Notes under the pieces: generated by a model
What the model was told of the DNA's origin: nothing
Database searches by the model: none
What the model saw: the letters and a program-made list of their open reading frames with translations, nothing else
Assembly (NCBI RefSeq): GCF_030811595.1
Contig: NZ_JAUSRB010000002.1
Span: 2,728,001-2,792,000 of the forward strand
Origin: Streptosporangium brasiliense
Lineage (GTDB): Bacteria > Actinomycetota > Actinomycetes > Streptosporangiales > Streptosporangiaceae
Length of the DNA stretch: 64,000 nucleotides
Direction of reading: 5' to 3'
Shown here: one piece after another, positions 36,936-45,806 of the stretch
Layout: every line of letters begins with the position of its first letter
Position numbering within the stretch: position 1 is the first letter of the stretch
Position numbers and translations under genes: made by a program

Positions 36936-38915
36936 ATGGATGTGAAGGTCAGCGTGGTAGTGCCGGTGCACAACCCCGGTGATATCGCCGACGCGTGTAT
37001 CCGTTCGCTGCTGGAACAGTCGATGCCCTCGGAGGAGTACGAGGTCATCTTCGCCGACGGCGGGTCCGACGACGGGATCCAGCAGCGCCTCGACTCCGTC
37101 GCGGCGGTGCGGCCGAACGTCCGGGTGCTCCATCTGGGCCCGGACGGCTCGCCGGCCCGCGCGCGCAACGTCGGGATGGCGATCGCCAAGGGCGAGTACG
37201 TCTACCTGATGGACCAGACGGACCGCCTGGAGCGGGCCGCCCTGCGGCGGATGTACGAGCGCGCGGTGGAGACCGACGCCGACATCCTCGTCGGGCGCCT
37301 GGTCAGCGACCAGGGCCCGCCGCCCTCCACGGTCTTCGACGGCAACCGGGAACGCGCCGACATCTTCAGGGACCGGCTGCTGTCGCTGCTCACCCCGCAC
37401 AAGCTCTACCGCAGGACGTTCCTGGACGCCGAGGCGCTGACCTTCGCGGACTCCGGCGGGCGCCTGGCCGAGCAGGCGTTCGCGCTCCGGGCCTACCTGC
37501 GGGCCAAGGTCGTCGCCACCCTGGCCGACCAGGTCTGCTGCCACGTCGAGGAGCGGCCCGAGCCGCCGGGCGACCCCTACGTCTGGGGCGCCGAGCTGCG
37601 TGAGCTGCTCGACATCATCGACTTCGAGGTCCCCCCCGGGCGCCAGCGCGACCGGATGTACGCGCACTGGTTCCGCACCTCGGTGCTGCGCCTGCTCGGG
37701 GGAGGCCGGTTCGTCTCCGCCTCCTCCAGGGAGCGGGCGGCCACCTTCACCAGCCTGCGCGAGCTGACCGTGCAGCGCTTCCCCCCGCGCCTGGACCCCT
37801 ACCTGCCCGTGCACCTGCGCGCCCGCGCCGCGCTGCTGCGCGCCGGCCGGCTCGACCAGCTGGTCGTGCTGGCCGAGGCCATGCGCGGCACCCGCCTGCA
37901 GGCCGACCTCAGGGAGGTCGTCTGGGACGACGGCGCGTTCATCATGGGGCTCAGCGTGGAGATCCTGCGGGGTGACGGGTCCCCGACGCGTTTCCTGCCC
38001 CACGGCGAGGACGGCCTGCTCTGGGAGCCGCCCGTGCCCCTCGACGGCTTCCGTCTCGCGCCCGAGCTGGCCGACGTCTCCCAGTCCGCCGCCCGCGCCC
38101 GGTTCGAGGTCTACGTCAGGCACGAGGACACCGGGCTCGTCTACTTCCTCCCGGTGACCTGCTCGATGATGCGCTCACGCCACCGCAACGGGGTCAGGCT
38201 CCAGGTCGCCGGCACCGCCCGGCTGGACGTCGCCTCCGCCGCCATGGGCCGCCCCCTGCCGCCCGGGCTGTGGGAGATCCACGTGCGTATGTACGGCGGA
38301 GCCCACCACGCGCGCACCCGCGTCACCGGCTCCCCGCTGAACTGCACCGGCGTGCTGGCCGACTACTCCAAGCGGCTGGTCATCCCCTGGTGGTCGGACC
38401 GGGGCGAGCTGGGCGTCTGCGTGGAGCCCCGCTCGTTCGCCGAGTCGATCGTCCTGGTCTCGGCGGGGACGACGATCACCCGGCAGCGCGAGCACGTCTT
38501 CGTCGTCGTGCCCGTGCCGTACGTGCCGCCGAGCGGGGGGCCGCCCGCCGAGCTGGTGCTGCGCCACGAGACGCGCCGGGAGCGCGAGGTCTGCGTGCCG
38601 GCCCTGGTCGAGCCGGGTGTGCCCGGCCAGCATCCCGGGCGGCTGGTCGCCAAGATCCCCACCCGGCTGACCCGCCGCGACGGCGCCCTCGCGCCAGGCG
38701 ACTGGGTGCCGTTCCTGCGGGTGGACGGCCCGGAGGTGGGGCTCCGCTTCAAGGTCGGGATGAGTCGCGGCGGCCGGGTGGAGATCTACGAGTCCGCCGG
38801 GGGGACGCCCGCGCCCCGGAACCCGCTGCTCAAGCGCATCGCGCGGCGGATCCCCGGGGCACGGGGCGCGGTCCGGCTGACCCGGACCGTACAGGAGCGT
38901 TACCTGGCGAGCTGA
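36936..38915 (+). CDS. Family 2 glycosyltransferase with TarS-like C-terminal extension
   Basis: A 659-residue protein. Residues 1-230 are a GT-A domain: VSVVVPVHNPGD, FADGGSDDG and YVYLMDQTDRLE, the last standing in for the metal-binding DXD. The rest (about residues 240-640) is beta-rich, similar in layout to the C-terminal regions of wall-teichoic-acid glycosyltransferases such as TarS/TarP, and contains no membrane segment. It probably decorates a cell-wall polymer. ATG 36936 has no strong ribosome site. Its 3' end overlaps the converging esterase gene by 16 bp. Confidence 0.85.
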   Translation: MDVKVSVVVPVHNPGDIADACIRSLLEQSMPSEEYEVIFADGGSDDGIQQRLDSVAAVRPNVRVLHLGPDGSPARARNVGMAIAKGEYVYLMDQTDRLERAALRRMYERAVETDADILVGRLVSDQGPPPSTVFDGNRERADIFRDRLLSLLTPHKLYRRTFLDAEALTFADSGGRLAEQAFALRAYLRAKVVATLADQVCCHVEERPEPPGDPYVWGAELRELLDIIDFEVPPGRQRDRMYAHWFRTSVLRLLGGGRFVSASSRERAATFTSLRELTVQRFPPRLDPYLPVHLRARAALLRAGRLDQLVVLAEAMRGTRLQADLREVVWDDGAFIMGLSVEILRGDGSPTRFLPHGEDGLLWEPPVPLDGFRLAPELADVSQSAARARFEVYVRHEDTGLVYFLPVTCSMMRSRHRNGVRLQVAGTARLDVASAAMGRPLPPGLWEIHVRMYGGAHHARTRVTGSPLNCTGVLADYSKRLVIPWWSDRGELGVCVEPRSFAESIVLVSAGTTITRQREHVFVVVPVPYVPPSGGPPAELVLRHETRREREVCVPALVEPGVPGQHPGRLVAKIPTRLTRRDGALAPGDWVPFLRVDGPEVGLRFKVGMSRGGRVEIYESAGGTPAPRNPLLKRIARRIPGARGAVRLTRTVQERYLAS

Positions 38916-40291
38916 CACTCGTTGGCGAGGTCTCCGCCCGCCGGGCGGGGCAGGGTCGCGCTCGGCGGCGGGCTCTGCCGCCGCTCCACCCAGTCCGTCA
39001 GGGCCTCGAACGCGCTGCGGAAGCACGGCAGCAGCGGGCGGAGCCTGTCGGGGTAGGCGGCGTAGAGGCTGTCCACGTGGGTGCCGTCGGTGACCCGGTA
39101 GTACCGGAACGGCCGGCGGTCGCCGACCATGTCCGCGTAGACGTCGCCGGAGCGGGAGATCGGCAGCAGCGTGTCCAGCGTGCCGTGGAGCGTGATCAGC
39201 GGCTTGCCGATCCGGCCGGTGAGCCCGATCCTCTCCACCGCCCGGTACGGCCTGCGCGCGTCGTAGTCGTAGTCGGTGTCGCAGGCCGGGGTGCCCGTGG
39301 CGCAGAAGGGCGTGCCCGCCTCGGTGTCGCCGTCGAAGTCCGGGTCGAGCTCCTCACGGTAGACGCGCTGGGTGAGGTCCCAGTAGTACTGGTAGTGGAA
39401 CGGCCACAGGAACTCCGAGCCCTTGGCGAACCCGGCGTCGTACATCGCCTGGGCGTCGCCCGCCGGGTAGGCCCGCAGCGCCGGGGGCAGGAAGGTGAGC
39501 AGGTTGTCGCCCTCGACCCGCCAGAGCGTGCCCTCCCAGTCGACCCCGCCGTCATACAGCCAGGCCCGGTTCTCCAGCTGCCAGCGGACCAGGTATCCGC
39601 CGTTGGAGATGCCCGCGGCGTAGGTCCGCTCGGGGAGCCTGCCGTAGCGCCGCGCGACGGCCGCCTTGGCGGCGACCGCCACCTGCGTGACCCGCCGGTT
39701 CCACTCGGCGACCGCGTCGCCCGGCCGGCGGCCGTCCTTGTAGAAGGTGACCCCGACGTTGCCCTTGTCCGTCACCGCGTAGGCGTAGCCCTTGGCCAGC
39801 GCCCAGTCGGAGATGGTGAAGTCGTTGGCGTACTGCTCCCGGTTGCCCGGGGTGCCGGCGACGACCAGCCCGCCGTTCCACCTGTCCGGCAGCCGGAGCA
39901 CGAACTGGGAGTCGTGGTTCCAGCCGTGGGTGGTGTTGGAGGTCGAGGTGTCGGGGAAGTAGCCGTCGACCTGGATGCCTGGGACGCCCTTGGGGTTGAC
40001 CGCCCCGGCGGGGTGGAGTCCGGCCCAGTCGGCGGGGTCGGTGTGCCCGGAGACCGTCGTGCCCGCCGTGGTGAGGTCGTCCAGGCAGGCCGTCACCTGG
40101 TGCTCGGCCCCCGGGACCGTCACCCGGTCCAGGCGCGCGCAGTGCGCGCCCACCGGGTCCCGCTCCGCCGACACCCCGGCGCCCGCGGCCGGCGCGCCCG
40201 CCAGCAGGGCGGCGGCGGTGATGACGGCGGTGACGGCGCCGAGCCCGGCGGCCGGCACGGCGCGCCCGCGTGATCCTGACGGTGTGCGCAT
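38900..40291 (-). CDS. Secreted esterase, tannase/feruloyl-esterase or 3-hydroxybutyrate-oligomer hydrolase type
   Basis: A 463-residue exported alpha/beta hydrolase. A signal peptide (about residues 1-38, ending AAGAGVSAE) leads into the mature enzyme. The nucleophile elbow is YAAGISNGGYLVRW (Ser about residue 228); late Asp and His candidates are in LHGTLDTLLP and DGTHVDSLYAAYP, which resembles the tannase/3HB-oligomer-hydrolase class. The gene is the last of a minus-strand cluster containing a 3-hydroxybutyrate dehydrogenase, so extracellular hydrolysis of hydroxybutyrate oligomers is plausible. It starts 3 bp after the preceding alpha/beta-hydrolase gene. Confidence 0.75.
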   Translation of the reverse strand: MRTPSGSRGRAVPAAGLGAVTAVITAAALLAGAPAAGAGVSAERDPVGAHCARLDRVTVPGAEHQVTACLDDLTTAGTTVSGHTDPADWAGLHPAGAVNPKGVPGIQVDGYFPDTSTSNTTHGWNHDSQFVLRLPDRWNGGLVVAGTPGNREQYANDFTISDWALAKGYAYAVTDKGNVGVTFYKDGRRPGDAVAEWNRRVTQVAVAAKAAVARRYGRLPERTYAAGISNGGYLVRWQLENRAWLYDGGVDWEGTLWRVEGDNLLTFLPPALRAYPAGDAQAMYDAGFAKGSEFLWPFHYQYYWDLTQRVYREELDPDFDGDTEAGTPFCATGTPACDTDYDYDARRPYRAVERIGLTGRIGKPLITLHGTLDTLLPISRSGDVYADMVGDRRPFRYYRVTDGTHVDSLYAAYPDRLRPLLPCFRSAFEALTDWVERRQSPPPSATLPRPAGGDLANECQLAR

Positions 40292-40294
40292 CGC

Positions 40295-41308
40295 TCAGCT
40301 CCGCTTCAGGTGGTCGACGAGGGCGGCGCGGAACTCCTCGGGCCGCTCGACGTGCGGGCTGTGCCCGGAGTCGAGGACGACCTCGCGGTGGTCGCCGTAG
40401 CGCTGGAGCGCGGCCCGGGTCTGGGCGATCATCGGCTGCGCGGGGGTGCCCGGCGAGCCGGGGACGACGCCGAGGGCGCCGAGGTGGGCCAGGTCGAACA
40501 GCGAGGTGTCGGAGACGATCACGTCGGCCGCGCCGCGGATCCACAGGATCGGCGGCTTGGGGTCGATGGTGTGCAGGTCGTCCAGCCGGAAGTGCGTGGG
40601 GGCCAGCGCGTTGAGCACCCCGCGGGTGCCGGGGGCGACCCCGGGCCACACCTCGGAGGCGACCGCGTCGCCCGGGTAGTGGTCCTCGCCGATCCTCGTC
40701 GACAGCATCGACTCCACGAGGGCGTCCTCGTCCTCGACCACCGTGCCCGGCTTGACGTACGCGCTCCGCAGGACGTTCCTCGGCGACACCGGGGAGTCGT
40801 CGGAACGGTCCCCGGCCGTCAGCAGCTTCACGAAGTCGGGGTTGGCCGCCCCCGCTCCGCCACCGACCCCGTCGGGGTGGTTCAGCGCGCCGTCCGGCCC
40901 GTGCGTTCCGCCGAAGCCGTACGGCGAGACCGGGTTGACCAGCGTCACGCTCCGCACGGCGGCCGGCCGGTCGCGCAGCGCCTGGAGCACCACGCCACCG
41001 CCCATGCTCCAGCCCACCAGGTGCACGCCGTCCAGATCGAGGGCGTCGACCAGCGCGAGCACGTCGTCGGAGTAGTCCCGCAGGCCGCGGGTGGCGTCGA
41101 CCGGCGCGGGATCGCTGTCGCCGAAGCCCCGCAGGTCCACCGCGAGCGGCCGGTAGCCGCCCGGCAGGGCCGTCAGCGTGTCCCGCCAGAAGACGGAGCT
41201 CGACACGTTCCCGTGCACGAACAGGACCGCCTCGCCCCCGGTCTCGCCGGTCGAAAGCACGTTATGTGTGATCCGGGCGGTGGGCACCCGCCGGTTGTCC
41301 AGGCGCAT
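40295..41308 (-). CDS. Alpha/beta hydrolase
   Basis: A 337-residue intracellular alpha/beta hydrolase. The oxyanion loop is FVHGNVSSS, the nucleophile elbow LVGWSMGGGVVLQA (Ser about residue 115), and the terminal His is in LDSGHSPHVERPEEF; Asp is near WIRGAADVIVSD. ATG 41308 is chosen because the longer frame upstream crosses the transporter gene. It lies 20 bp after the transporter gene. In this cluster it probably cleaves an imported ester or oligomer. Confidence 0.85.
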   Translation of the reverse strand: MRLDNRRVPTARITHNVLSTGETGGEAVLFVHGNVSSSVFWRDTLTALPGGYRPLAVDLRGFGDSDPAPVDATRGLRDYSDDVLALVDALDLDGVHLVGWSMGGGVVLQALRDRPAAVRSVTLVNPVSPYGFGGTHGPDGALNHPDGVGGGAGAANPDFVKLLTAGDRSDDSPVSPRNVLRSAYVKPGTVVEDEDALVESMLSTRIGEDHYPGDAVASEVWPGVAPGTRGVLNALAPTHFRLDDLHTIDPKPPILWIRGAADVIVSDTSLFDLAHLGALGVVPGSPGTPAQPMIAQTRAALQRYGDHREVVLDSGHSPHVERPEEFRAALVDHLKRS

Positions 41309-41328
41309 CGAATGTCTCTCCGTACGGT

Positions 41329-42657
41329 TCAGCGGGTGGTGGGGGTCTTGGGGGAGTCGTCGGCGGCGCCCAGGGTGGCGAGGTCGCGGCCCCGGGTCTC
41401 CCGGGAGACGAACACGGTGATCAGGGTGAGCGCGGCGGCGGCGAGCATGTACAGCATGACCGGGAACGAGGAGTTGTAGGCGCCCAGCAGGGCCACCGCG
41501 ATCAGTGGGGCCAGACCGCCGGCGACGATCGAGGCGAGCTGGGCGCCGATCGACACGCCGGAGTAGCGCATCCGCGTGGCGAACAGCTCGGAGAAGAACG
41601 CCGCCTGCGGGCCGTACATCGCGCCGTGCAGGATCAGGCCGACCGTCACCGCGAGGGTGACCGCGGCGAAGTTCTTGGTGTCGATCAGCGGGAAGAAGGC
41701 GAAGGACCACAGCCCCACCCCGGCCGCGCCGAGCAGGTAGACCGGCCGGCGGCCGAGCCTGTCGGAGAGCGCGCCCCACATGGGGATCGAGAAGAAGTGG
41801 ATGGCCGAGCCGATCAGCACCGCGTTGAGCACGACGGGCTTGGTCAGACCGGCCGCCTCCGTCGCGTAGACCAGCACGAACGCGGTGAGCACGTAGTAGG
41901 AGACGTTCTCCGCGAAACGGGCGCCGATCGCGGTGATCACATCGCGCCAGTGGTACCGGAAGACCTCCACGATGGGCATGCTCGCCCTGGGCTTGGCCTC
42001 CGCGACGGCCTGCTGGAAGATCGGCGACTCGCTGATGGACAGCCGGATCCACAGGCCCAGCAGCACCAGCAGGCCCGACAGCAGGAACGGGATGCGCCAG
42101 CCCCAGCTCTGGAAGGCGTCGTCGGACTGGACCGCGGCCAGGACCGCGAGCACCGCGGTGGCCAGCAGGTTGCCGCCGGGGGCGCCGGCCTGCGGCCAGG
42201 ACGCCCAGAAGCCGCGCCGCGCGGTGTCGCCGTGCTCGGAGACGATGAGCACCGCGCCGCCCCACTCGCCGCCGAGGGCGAAGCCCTGGACGAGCCGGAG
42301 CGCGGTCAGCAGCAGCGGAGCCGCCGCGCCGACCGCCGCGTGGGTCGGCAGGCAGCCGATCAGGAAGGTCGCGCCGCCCATCATCAGCAGGCTGATGACC
42401 AGGAGCTTCTTACGGCCGAGCCGGTCACCGTAGTGGCCGAACACCAGCGCGCCCAGCGGGCGGGCGACGAAGCCGACCGCGTAGGTGAGGAAGGCCAGCA
42501 GGGTGCCGGTCAGCGGGTCCGACTTGGGGAAGAAGAGCGCGGGGAAGACCAGCGCGGCGGCGGAGCCGTACAGGAAGAAGTCGTACCACTCGATCGTCGT
42601 GCCGATCAGACTGGCCGCGACGATCTTTCCGATGGGGGTGCGGGTTTTCTCTGACAT
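41329..42657 (-). CDS. MFS transporter, metabolite:H+ symporter (MHS) type
   Basis: A 442-residue permease with 12 predicted helices. The N-terminus (IVAASLIGTTIEWYDFFLYG) and the loop between helices 2 and 3 (FGHYGDRLGRKKLLV) are hallmarks of the MHS family that includes ProP, KgtP and ShiA, which import carboxylates and zwitterions by proton symport. ATG 42657 or the in-frame GTG three codons earlier may be used. Downstream of the PucR gene with a 152-bp spacer that holds an inverted repeat. Monomeric or oligomeric 3-hydroxybutyrate is the inferred cargo. Confidence 0.92.
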   Translation of the reverse strand: MSEKTRTPIGKIVAASLIGTTIEWYDFFLYGSAAALVFPALFFPKSDPLTGTLLAFLTYAVGFVARPLGALVFGHYGDRLGRKKLLVISLLMMGGATFLIGCLPTHAAVGAAAPLLLTALRLVQGFALGGEWGGAVLIVSEHGDTARRGFWASWPQAGAPGGNLLATAVLAVLAAVQSDDAFQSWGWRIPFLLSGLLVLLGLWIRLSISESPIFQQAVAEAKPRASMPIVEVFRYHWRDVITAIGARFAENVSYYVLTAFVLVYATEAAGLTKPVVLNAVLIGSAIHFFSIPMWGALSDRLGRRPVYLLGAAGVGLWSFAFFPLIDTKNFAAVTLAVTVGLILHGAMYGPQAAFFSELFATRMRYSGVSIGAQLASIVAGGLAPLIAVALLGAYNSSFPVMLYMLAAAALTLITVFVSRETRGRDLATLGAADDSPKTPTTR

Positions 42658-42708
42658 CTCACTCACCAATGGGTAGCGCTGTTGGGGGGATGTCGGCTCA
42701 CGGTACGT

Positions 42709-42724
42709 AGTGACCGGCGTCACT
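42709..42724. promoter_or_regulatory. Inverted repeat AGTGAC-CGGC-GTCACT before the transporter gene
   Basis: Perfect 6-bp arms with a 4-base spacer, 52 bp upstream of the transporter start and in the spacer 42658-42809 between the regulator and the transporter genes. A plausible operator for the PucR-type regulator or another cluster regulator. Confidence 0.5.
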
Positions 42725-42809
42725 CCTATGGCTCCGGCCGCCATACCCGGTGGCTGGTCTATGTGGATGCCCGCGGACACCCGTGGAGGGCGGGGCGGGA
42801 GGGACGGCT

Positions 42810-44723
42810 TCAGTGGCTGAGGCGGTGGAGGCGCAGGGCGAGCTGGATCTCCAGGGCGCGCTCCGGATCCTGCCAGTCGGCGCCGAGGAGCTGGGCGACC
42901 CTGTCCAGGCGCTGGGTGACGGTGTTGACGTGGATGTGCAGGGCCTCGGCCGTACGCGACAGCGACCCGCCGGTGCCGAAGTAGGCGGTGAGGGTGCGGA
43001 TCAGGGCGGTGCCCCGGCGGGCGTCGTAGTCGATCACCGAGCCGAGCGCAGAGCCGAGGAACGCCTCGATGTCGCGGCCGTCGCCGACGAGCAGCCCGAC
43101 GAAGCCCAGCTCGGTGGCGCTCGCGCCCTCCCCGGCCCGGCCCAGGGCCAGCAGGGCGTCGGCGCAGCGCTGCGCCTCGCGGTGGGCGGCGGCCACCTCG
43201 GCGGGACCGCGCACCGGGCCCGAGGCGCCCGCGGTGGCGGGATGGCCCAGAGACCCGCTGAGCTCGGCCGCCACCCGTTTGGCGAGGTGGCCGGGCCGGT
43301 CGCCGGGCAGGAGCAGCACCACCTCGTCCCCGCGCAGGGCCGCCAGGCCGTGGTTCAGCGTGGCCTGGGAGGAGGCCCAGAAGGCGGCGCGCTCGCGCCG
43401 TCCGCCGTGGCGGACCACCACCACCACGTGGTCGGCGTCCAGATCCACCCCGACCCGCCGGGCCCGCTGGCCCAGCCCCTCCAGGGCGGGGCGGGAGATC
43501 AGGTCGTCGAGCAGCTCGCCCCTGACCCGGCCCTCCGCCTCGGCCACCGTACGCCGGAACAGCAGGAGCAGCGCGGTGACCAGCGCGGCCCGTTCGAGGA
43601 TGCGCTGGTCGGTGTCGGCCACCTGGCCGTCGGCCCGCAGCACGAGCGTGCACAGCGGCTCGCCGCCCACGTCCACCGACGCGACCAGCAGGTTGCCCCG
43701 CTTGACGGTACGGCCCAGCGCCCGGGACGACTGCGCGGCGTCCGCGATCATGGCCGCGGTCGTCTCGGAGCCCTGCCGCGTGCCCGCCGGACCGCCCTCC
43801 TGCGCCGGCACGCCCGCCGCCAGCTCGCCCGGGTCCCCGGTGATCGGCCGTCCCGCGTCGTCCAGCACGACCAGCGAGCCGCCGAGCACCTCGGTGACCA
43901 CGGCGGCGACGTCCCCGACCCCGCCGCCGCGCAGCACCAGCCCCGTCATCCGGTCATGCGCGAGCGCGGCCCGCTCCACGGCCTCGCTGTGCGCGTTGAC
44001 CTGCCGGTTGGCCTCGCTGAGCTCCTCCAGGGCGTTCCTGGTCTCCTGCAGCAGCCGGGCGTTGTCGATCGCCACCGCCGCGTGCGCGGCCAGCGAGCCC
44101 AGCAGCACCACCTCGTCCTGAGTGAACGGCCGCACGCTCCGGTTGGCCGCGAACAGCACCCCGATGACCCGCGCGCCGAGCTTGAGCGGCACGCCCAGGA
44201 TGGCGACCAGGCCCTCCTCGTGCACCGCGTCGTCGATGTGGAGCTTGTGCCGGAACCGCTCGTCGGCGAAGTAGTCGGCTGTCGAGTAGGGGGTCGCGGT
44301 CTGCGCCACCAACCCGCCGAGGCCGGCGCCCATGGCCAGCCGGAGCGCACGGAACTTGGCCGAGACGGAGCCGTCCGTCACCCGCATCCAGGTGTCGCCC
44401 CGCTCGGGGTCGTGCAGCGTCATGTAGGCGGCGTCGGTGCCCAGGAGCTGCCTGGCCCGGTGCACGATGGCCTCCAGCACCGCGTCGAGGTCCCGCAGCC
44501 CCGCCAGGTCACCGGCGGTGTCGAACAGCGCCGACAGCTCGGCCTCGCGTTTGGCCCTGCGCCGCAGCAGCGCCCGCACCTTCAGCGCGGCGAGCTTGGC
44601 CTCCTCCAGCTCGGCCAGCGTCGCCGCGTCCGCCCCGCCGGCCCTGGCGGCCAGGATGGGCCCCTCGAACTCGACCGCCGACGCCTCCCTGGCCAGCATT
44701 TCGAGAAAGACCCGTGCACTCAT
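42810..44723 (-). CDS. PucR/CdaR-type transcriptional regulator with GAF sensor domain
   Basis: A 637-residue activator. An N-terminal helical region is followed by a GAF domain (about residues 65-205, AAYMTLHDPERGDTWMRVTD, then GVPLKLGARVIGVLFAANR). A CdaR GGDEF-like middle and the C-terminal PucR HTH_30 (YFGTGGSLSRTAEALHIHVN with TVTQRLDRVAQLLG, about residues 580-620) complete the fold. ATG 44723 is taken; ATG 44732 in frame is an alternative. Its upstream side is filled by the 72-bp repeat cluster, which ends 16 bp before the start codon, so the repeat must contain or displace its promoter. Confidence 0.9.
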   Translation of the reverse strand: MSARVFLEMLAREASAVEFEGPILAARAGGADAATLAELEEAKLAALKVRALLRRRAKREAELSALFDTAGDLAGLRDLDAVLEAIVHRARQLLGTDAAYMTLHDPERGDTWMRVTDGSVSAKFRALRLAMGAGLGGLVAQTATPYSTADYFADERFRHKLHIDDAVHEEGLVAILGVPLKLGARVIGVLFAANRSVRPFTQDEVVLLGSLAAHAAVAIDNARLLQETRNALEELSEANRQVNAHSEAVERAALAHDRMTGLVLRGGGVGDVAAVVTEVLGGSLVVLDDAGRPITGDPGELAAGVPAQEGGPAGTRQGSETTAAMIADAAQSSRALGRTVKRGNLLVASVDVGGEPLCTLVLRADGQVADTDQRILERAALVTALLLLFRRTVAEAEGRVRGELLDDLISRPALEGLGQRARRVGVDLDADHVVVVVRHGGRRERAAFWASSQATLNHGLAALRGDEVVLLLPGDRPGHLAKRVAAELSGSLGHPATAGASGPVRGPAEVAAAHREAQRCADALLALGRAGEGASATELGFVGLLVGDGRDIEAFLGSALGSVIDYDARRGTALIRTLTAYFGTGGSLSRTAEALHIHVNTVTQRLDRVAQLLGADWQDPERALEIQLALRLHRLSH

Positions 44724-44739
44724 GTCTTCCATTCTGATT

Positions 44740-44919
44740 GCGACGCCGCGCGTCGCGGCTCGGGTGCTGGTGACCGGTGGCTTCCCTCGTCGCTCGTCCG
44801 CCGTGTTGTTCGCGACGCTGCGCGTCGCGGCTCGGGTGCTGGTAACCGGTGGCTTCCCTCGTCGCTCGTCCGCTGCGCTCCCTCGCTCCTCGGTCCAGCT
44901 CACCGGCGCACCCTCGCGG
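44740..44919. repeat. 72-bp repeat cluster A (two units plus tail)
   Basis: Two units start at 44740 and 44812 (period 72), each beginning GCGACG-N5-CGTCGC and containing GCTCGGGTGCTGGTRACCGG and CTTCCCTCGTCGCTCGTCCG. The second runs into a tail, GCTCCCTCGCTCCTCGGTCC plus CACCGGCGCACCCTCGCGG. Shorter fragments (TTGCGACGCTGCG) continue to 44953. The same units recur at 60019-60312. It lies between the dehydrogenase stop and the PucR-type start. Confidence 0.9.
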
Positions 44920-44960
44920 TCTGATTGCGACGCTTCTCGTTGCGACGCTGCGTTCCGGGG

Positions 44961-45707
44961 TCAGCGGGCGGTCCAGCCGCCGTCCACGGGGAGGGAGGTT
45001 CCCGTGATGAACGAGCCGTGGGGGCCGCACAGGTAGGCGACCAGTTCGGCGACCTCCTCCGGTTCGATCAGCCGTTTGACCGCCGCGGGGGCCAGCATGA
45101 TCTGCTCGACGACCTCGTCCCTGCCGATGCCGTGGGACTCGGCCTGGGCGTCGACCTGGTTCTCCACCAGCGGGGTGCGGACGTAGGCGGGGCTCACGCA
45201 GTTGGAGGTCACGCCGTGCGGGGCGCCTTCCAGGGCGATGACCTTCGACAGCCCCTCAAGCGCATGCTTAGCGGTGACATATGCAGATTTGTACGGCGAG
45301 GCGCGGAGGCCGTGGACCGAGGAGATGTTGACGATCCGTCCCCAGCCTCGCCCGTACATTCCCGGCAGGACCGACCGGACCAGCAGGAACGGCGCCTCGA
45401 CCATGACTTTGAGGATCTTCGAGAAGACCTCCGGCGGGAAGTCCTCGACCGGCGCCACGTGCTGGAATCCGGCGTTGTTCACCACGATGTCCACGTCGCC
45501 GGGGAGCGCGTCCACGAAGTCGGGTGCCGACAGATCCGCGACCACCGGCGTCCCGGAGACCTCGGCGGCCACCTTCGCCGTGGCCTCGGCGTCCATGTCG
45601 ACCACCACCACATGCGCTCCGGCGGCGGCCAGCCGCTGCGCGCAGGCGCGCCCGATCCCGCTGCCCGCCCCGGTCACCACGGCTCGCCGCCCCGCTAGGT
45701 CACTCAT
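44961..45707 (-). CDS. 3-hydroxybutyrate dehydrogenase (SDR family)
   Basis: Oxidises D-3-hydroxybutyrate to acetoacetate with NAD. The 248-residue classical short-chain dehydrogenase has AVVTGAGSGIGRACA (cofactor loop), VDIVVNNAGFQHVAPVEDFP, catalytic Ser in NISSVHGL, and YKSAYVTAKH with Tyr and Lys. NNAGFQHVAPVE and VHGLRASPYKSAYV closely follow known 3-hydroxybutyrate dehydrogenases. ATG 45707 (MSDLAGRR) is preferred to 45725. First gene of the proposed hydroxybutyrate cluster. Confidence 0.85.
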   Translation of the reverse strand: MSDLAGRRAVVTGAGSGIGRACAQRLAAAGAHVVVVDMDAEATAKVAAEVSGTPVVADLSAPDFVDALPGDVDIVVNNAGFQHVAPVEDFPPEVFSKILKVMVEAPFLLVRSVLPGMYGRGWGRIVNISSVHGLRASPYKSAYVTAKHALEGLSKVIALEGAPHGVTSNCVSPAYVRTPLVENQVDAQAESHGIGRDEVVEQIMLAPAAVKRLIEPEEVAELVAYLCGPHGSFITGTSLPVDGGWTAR

Positions 45708-45806
45708 GCTGCCGAATCTAGGCAATCAGCCGAATCCCGGCCCATGTCGGCAGCCACCATAGTCATGCCGCCACCTATGTGTGCCGTGCGGACCTGTCCG
45801 GGGCCG

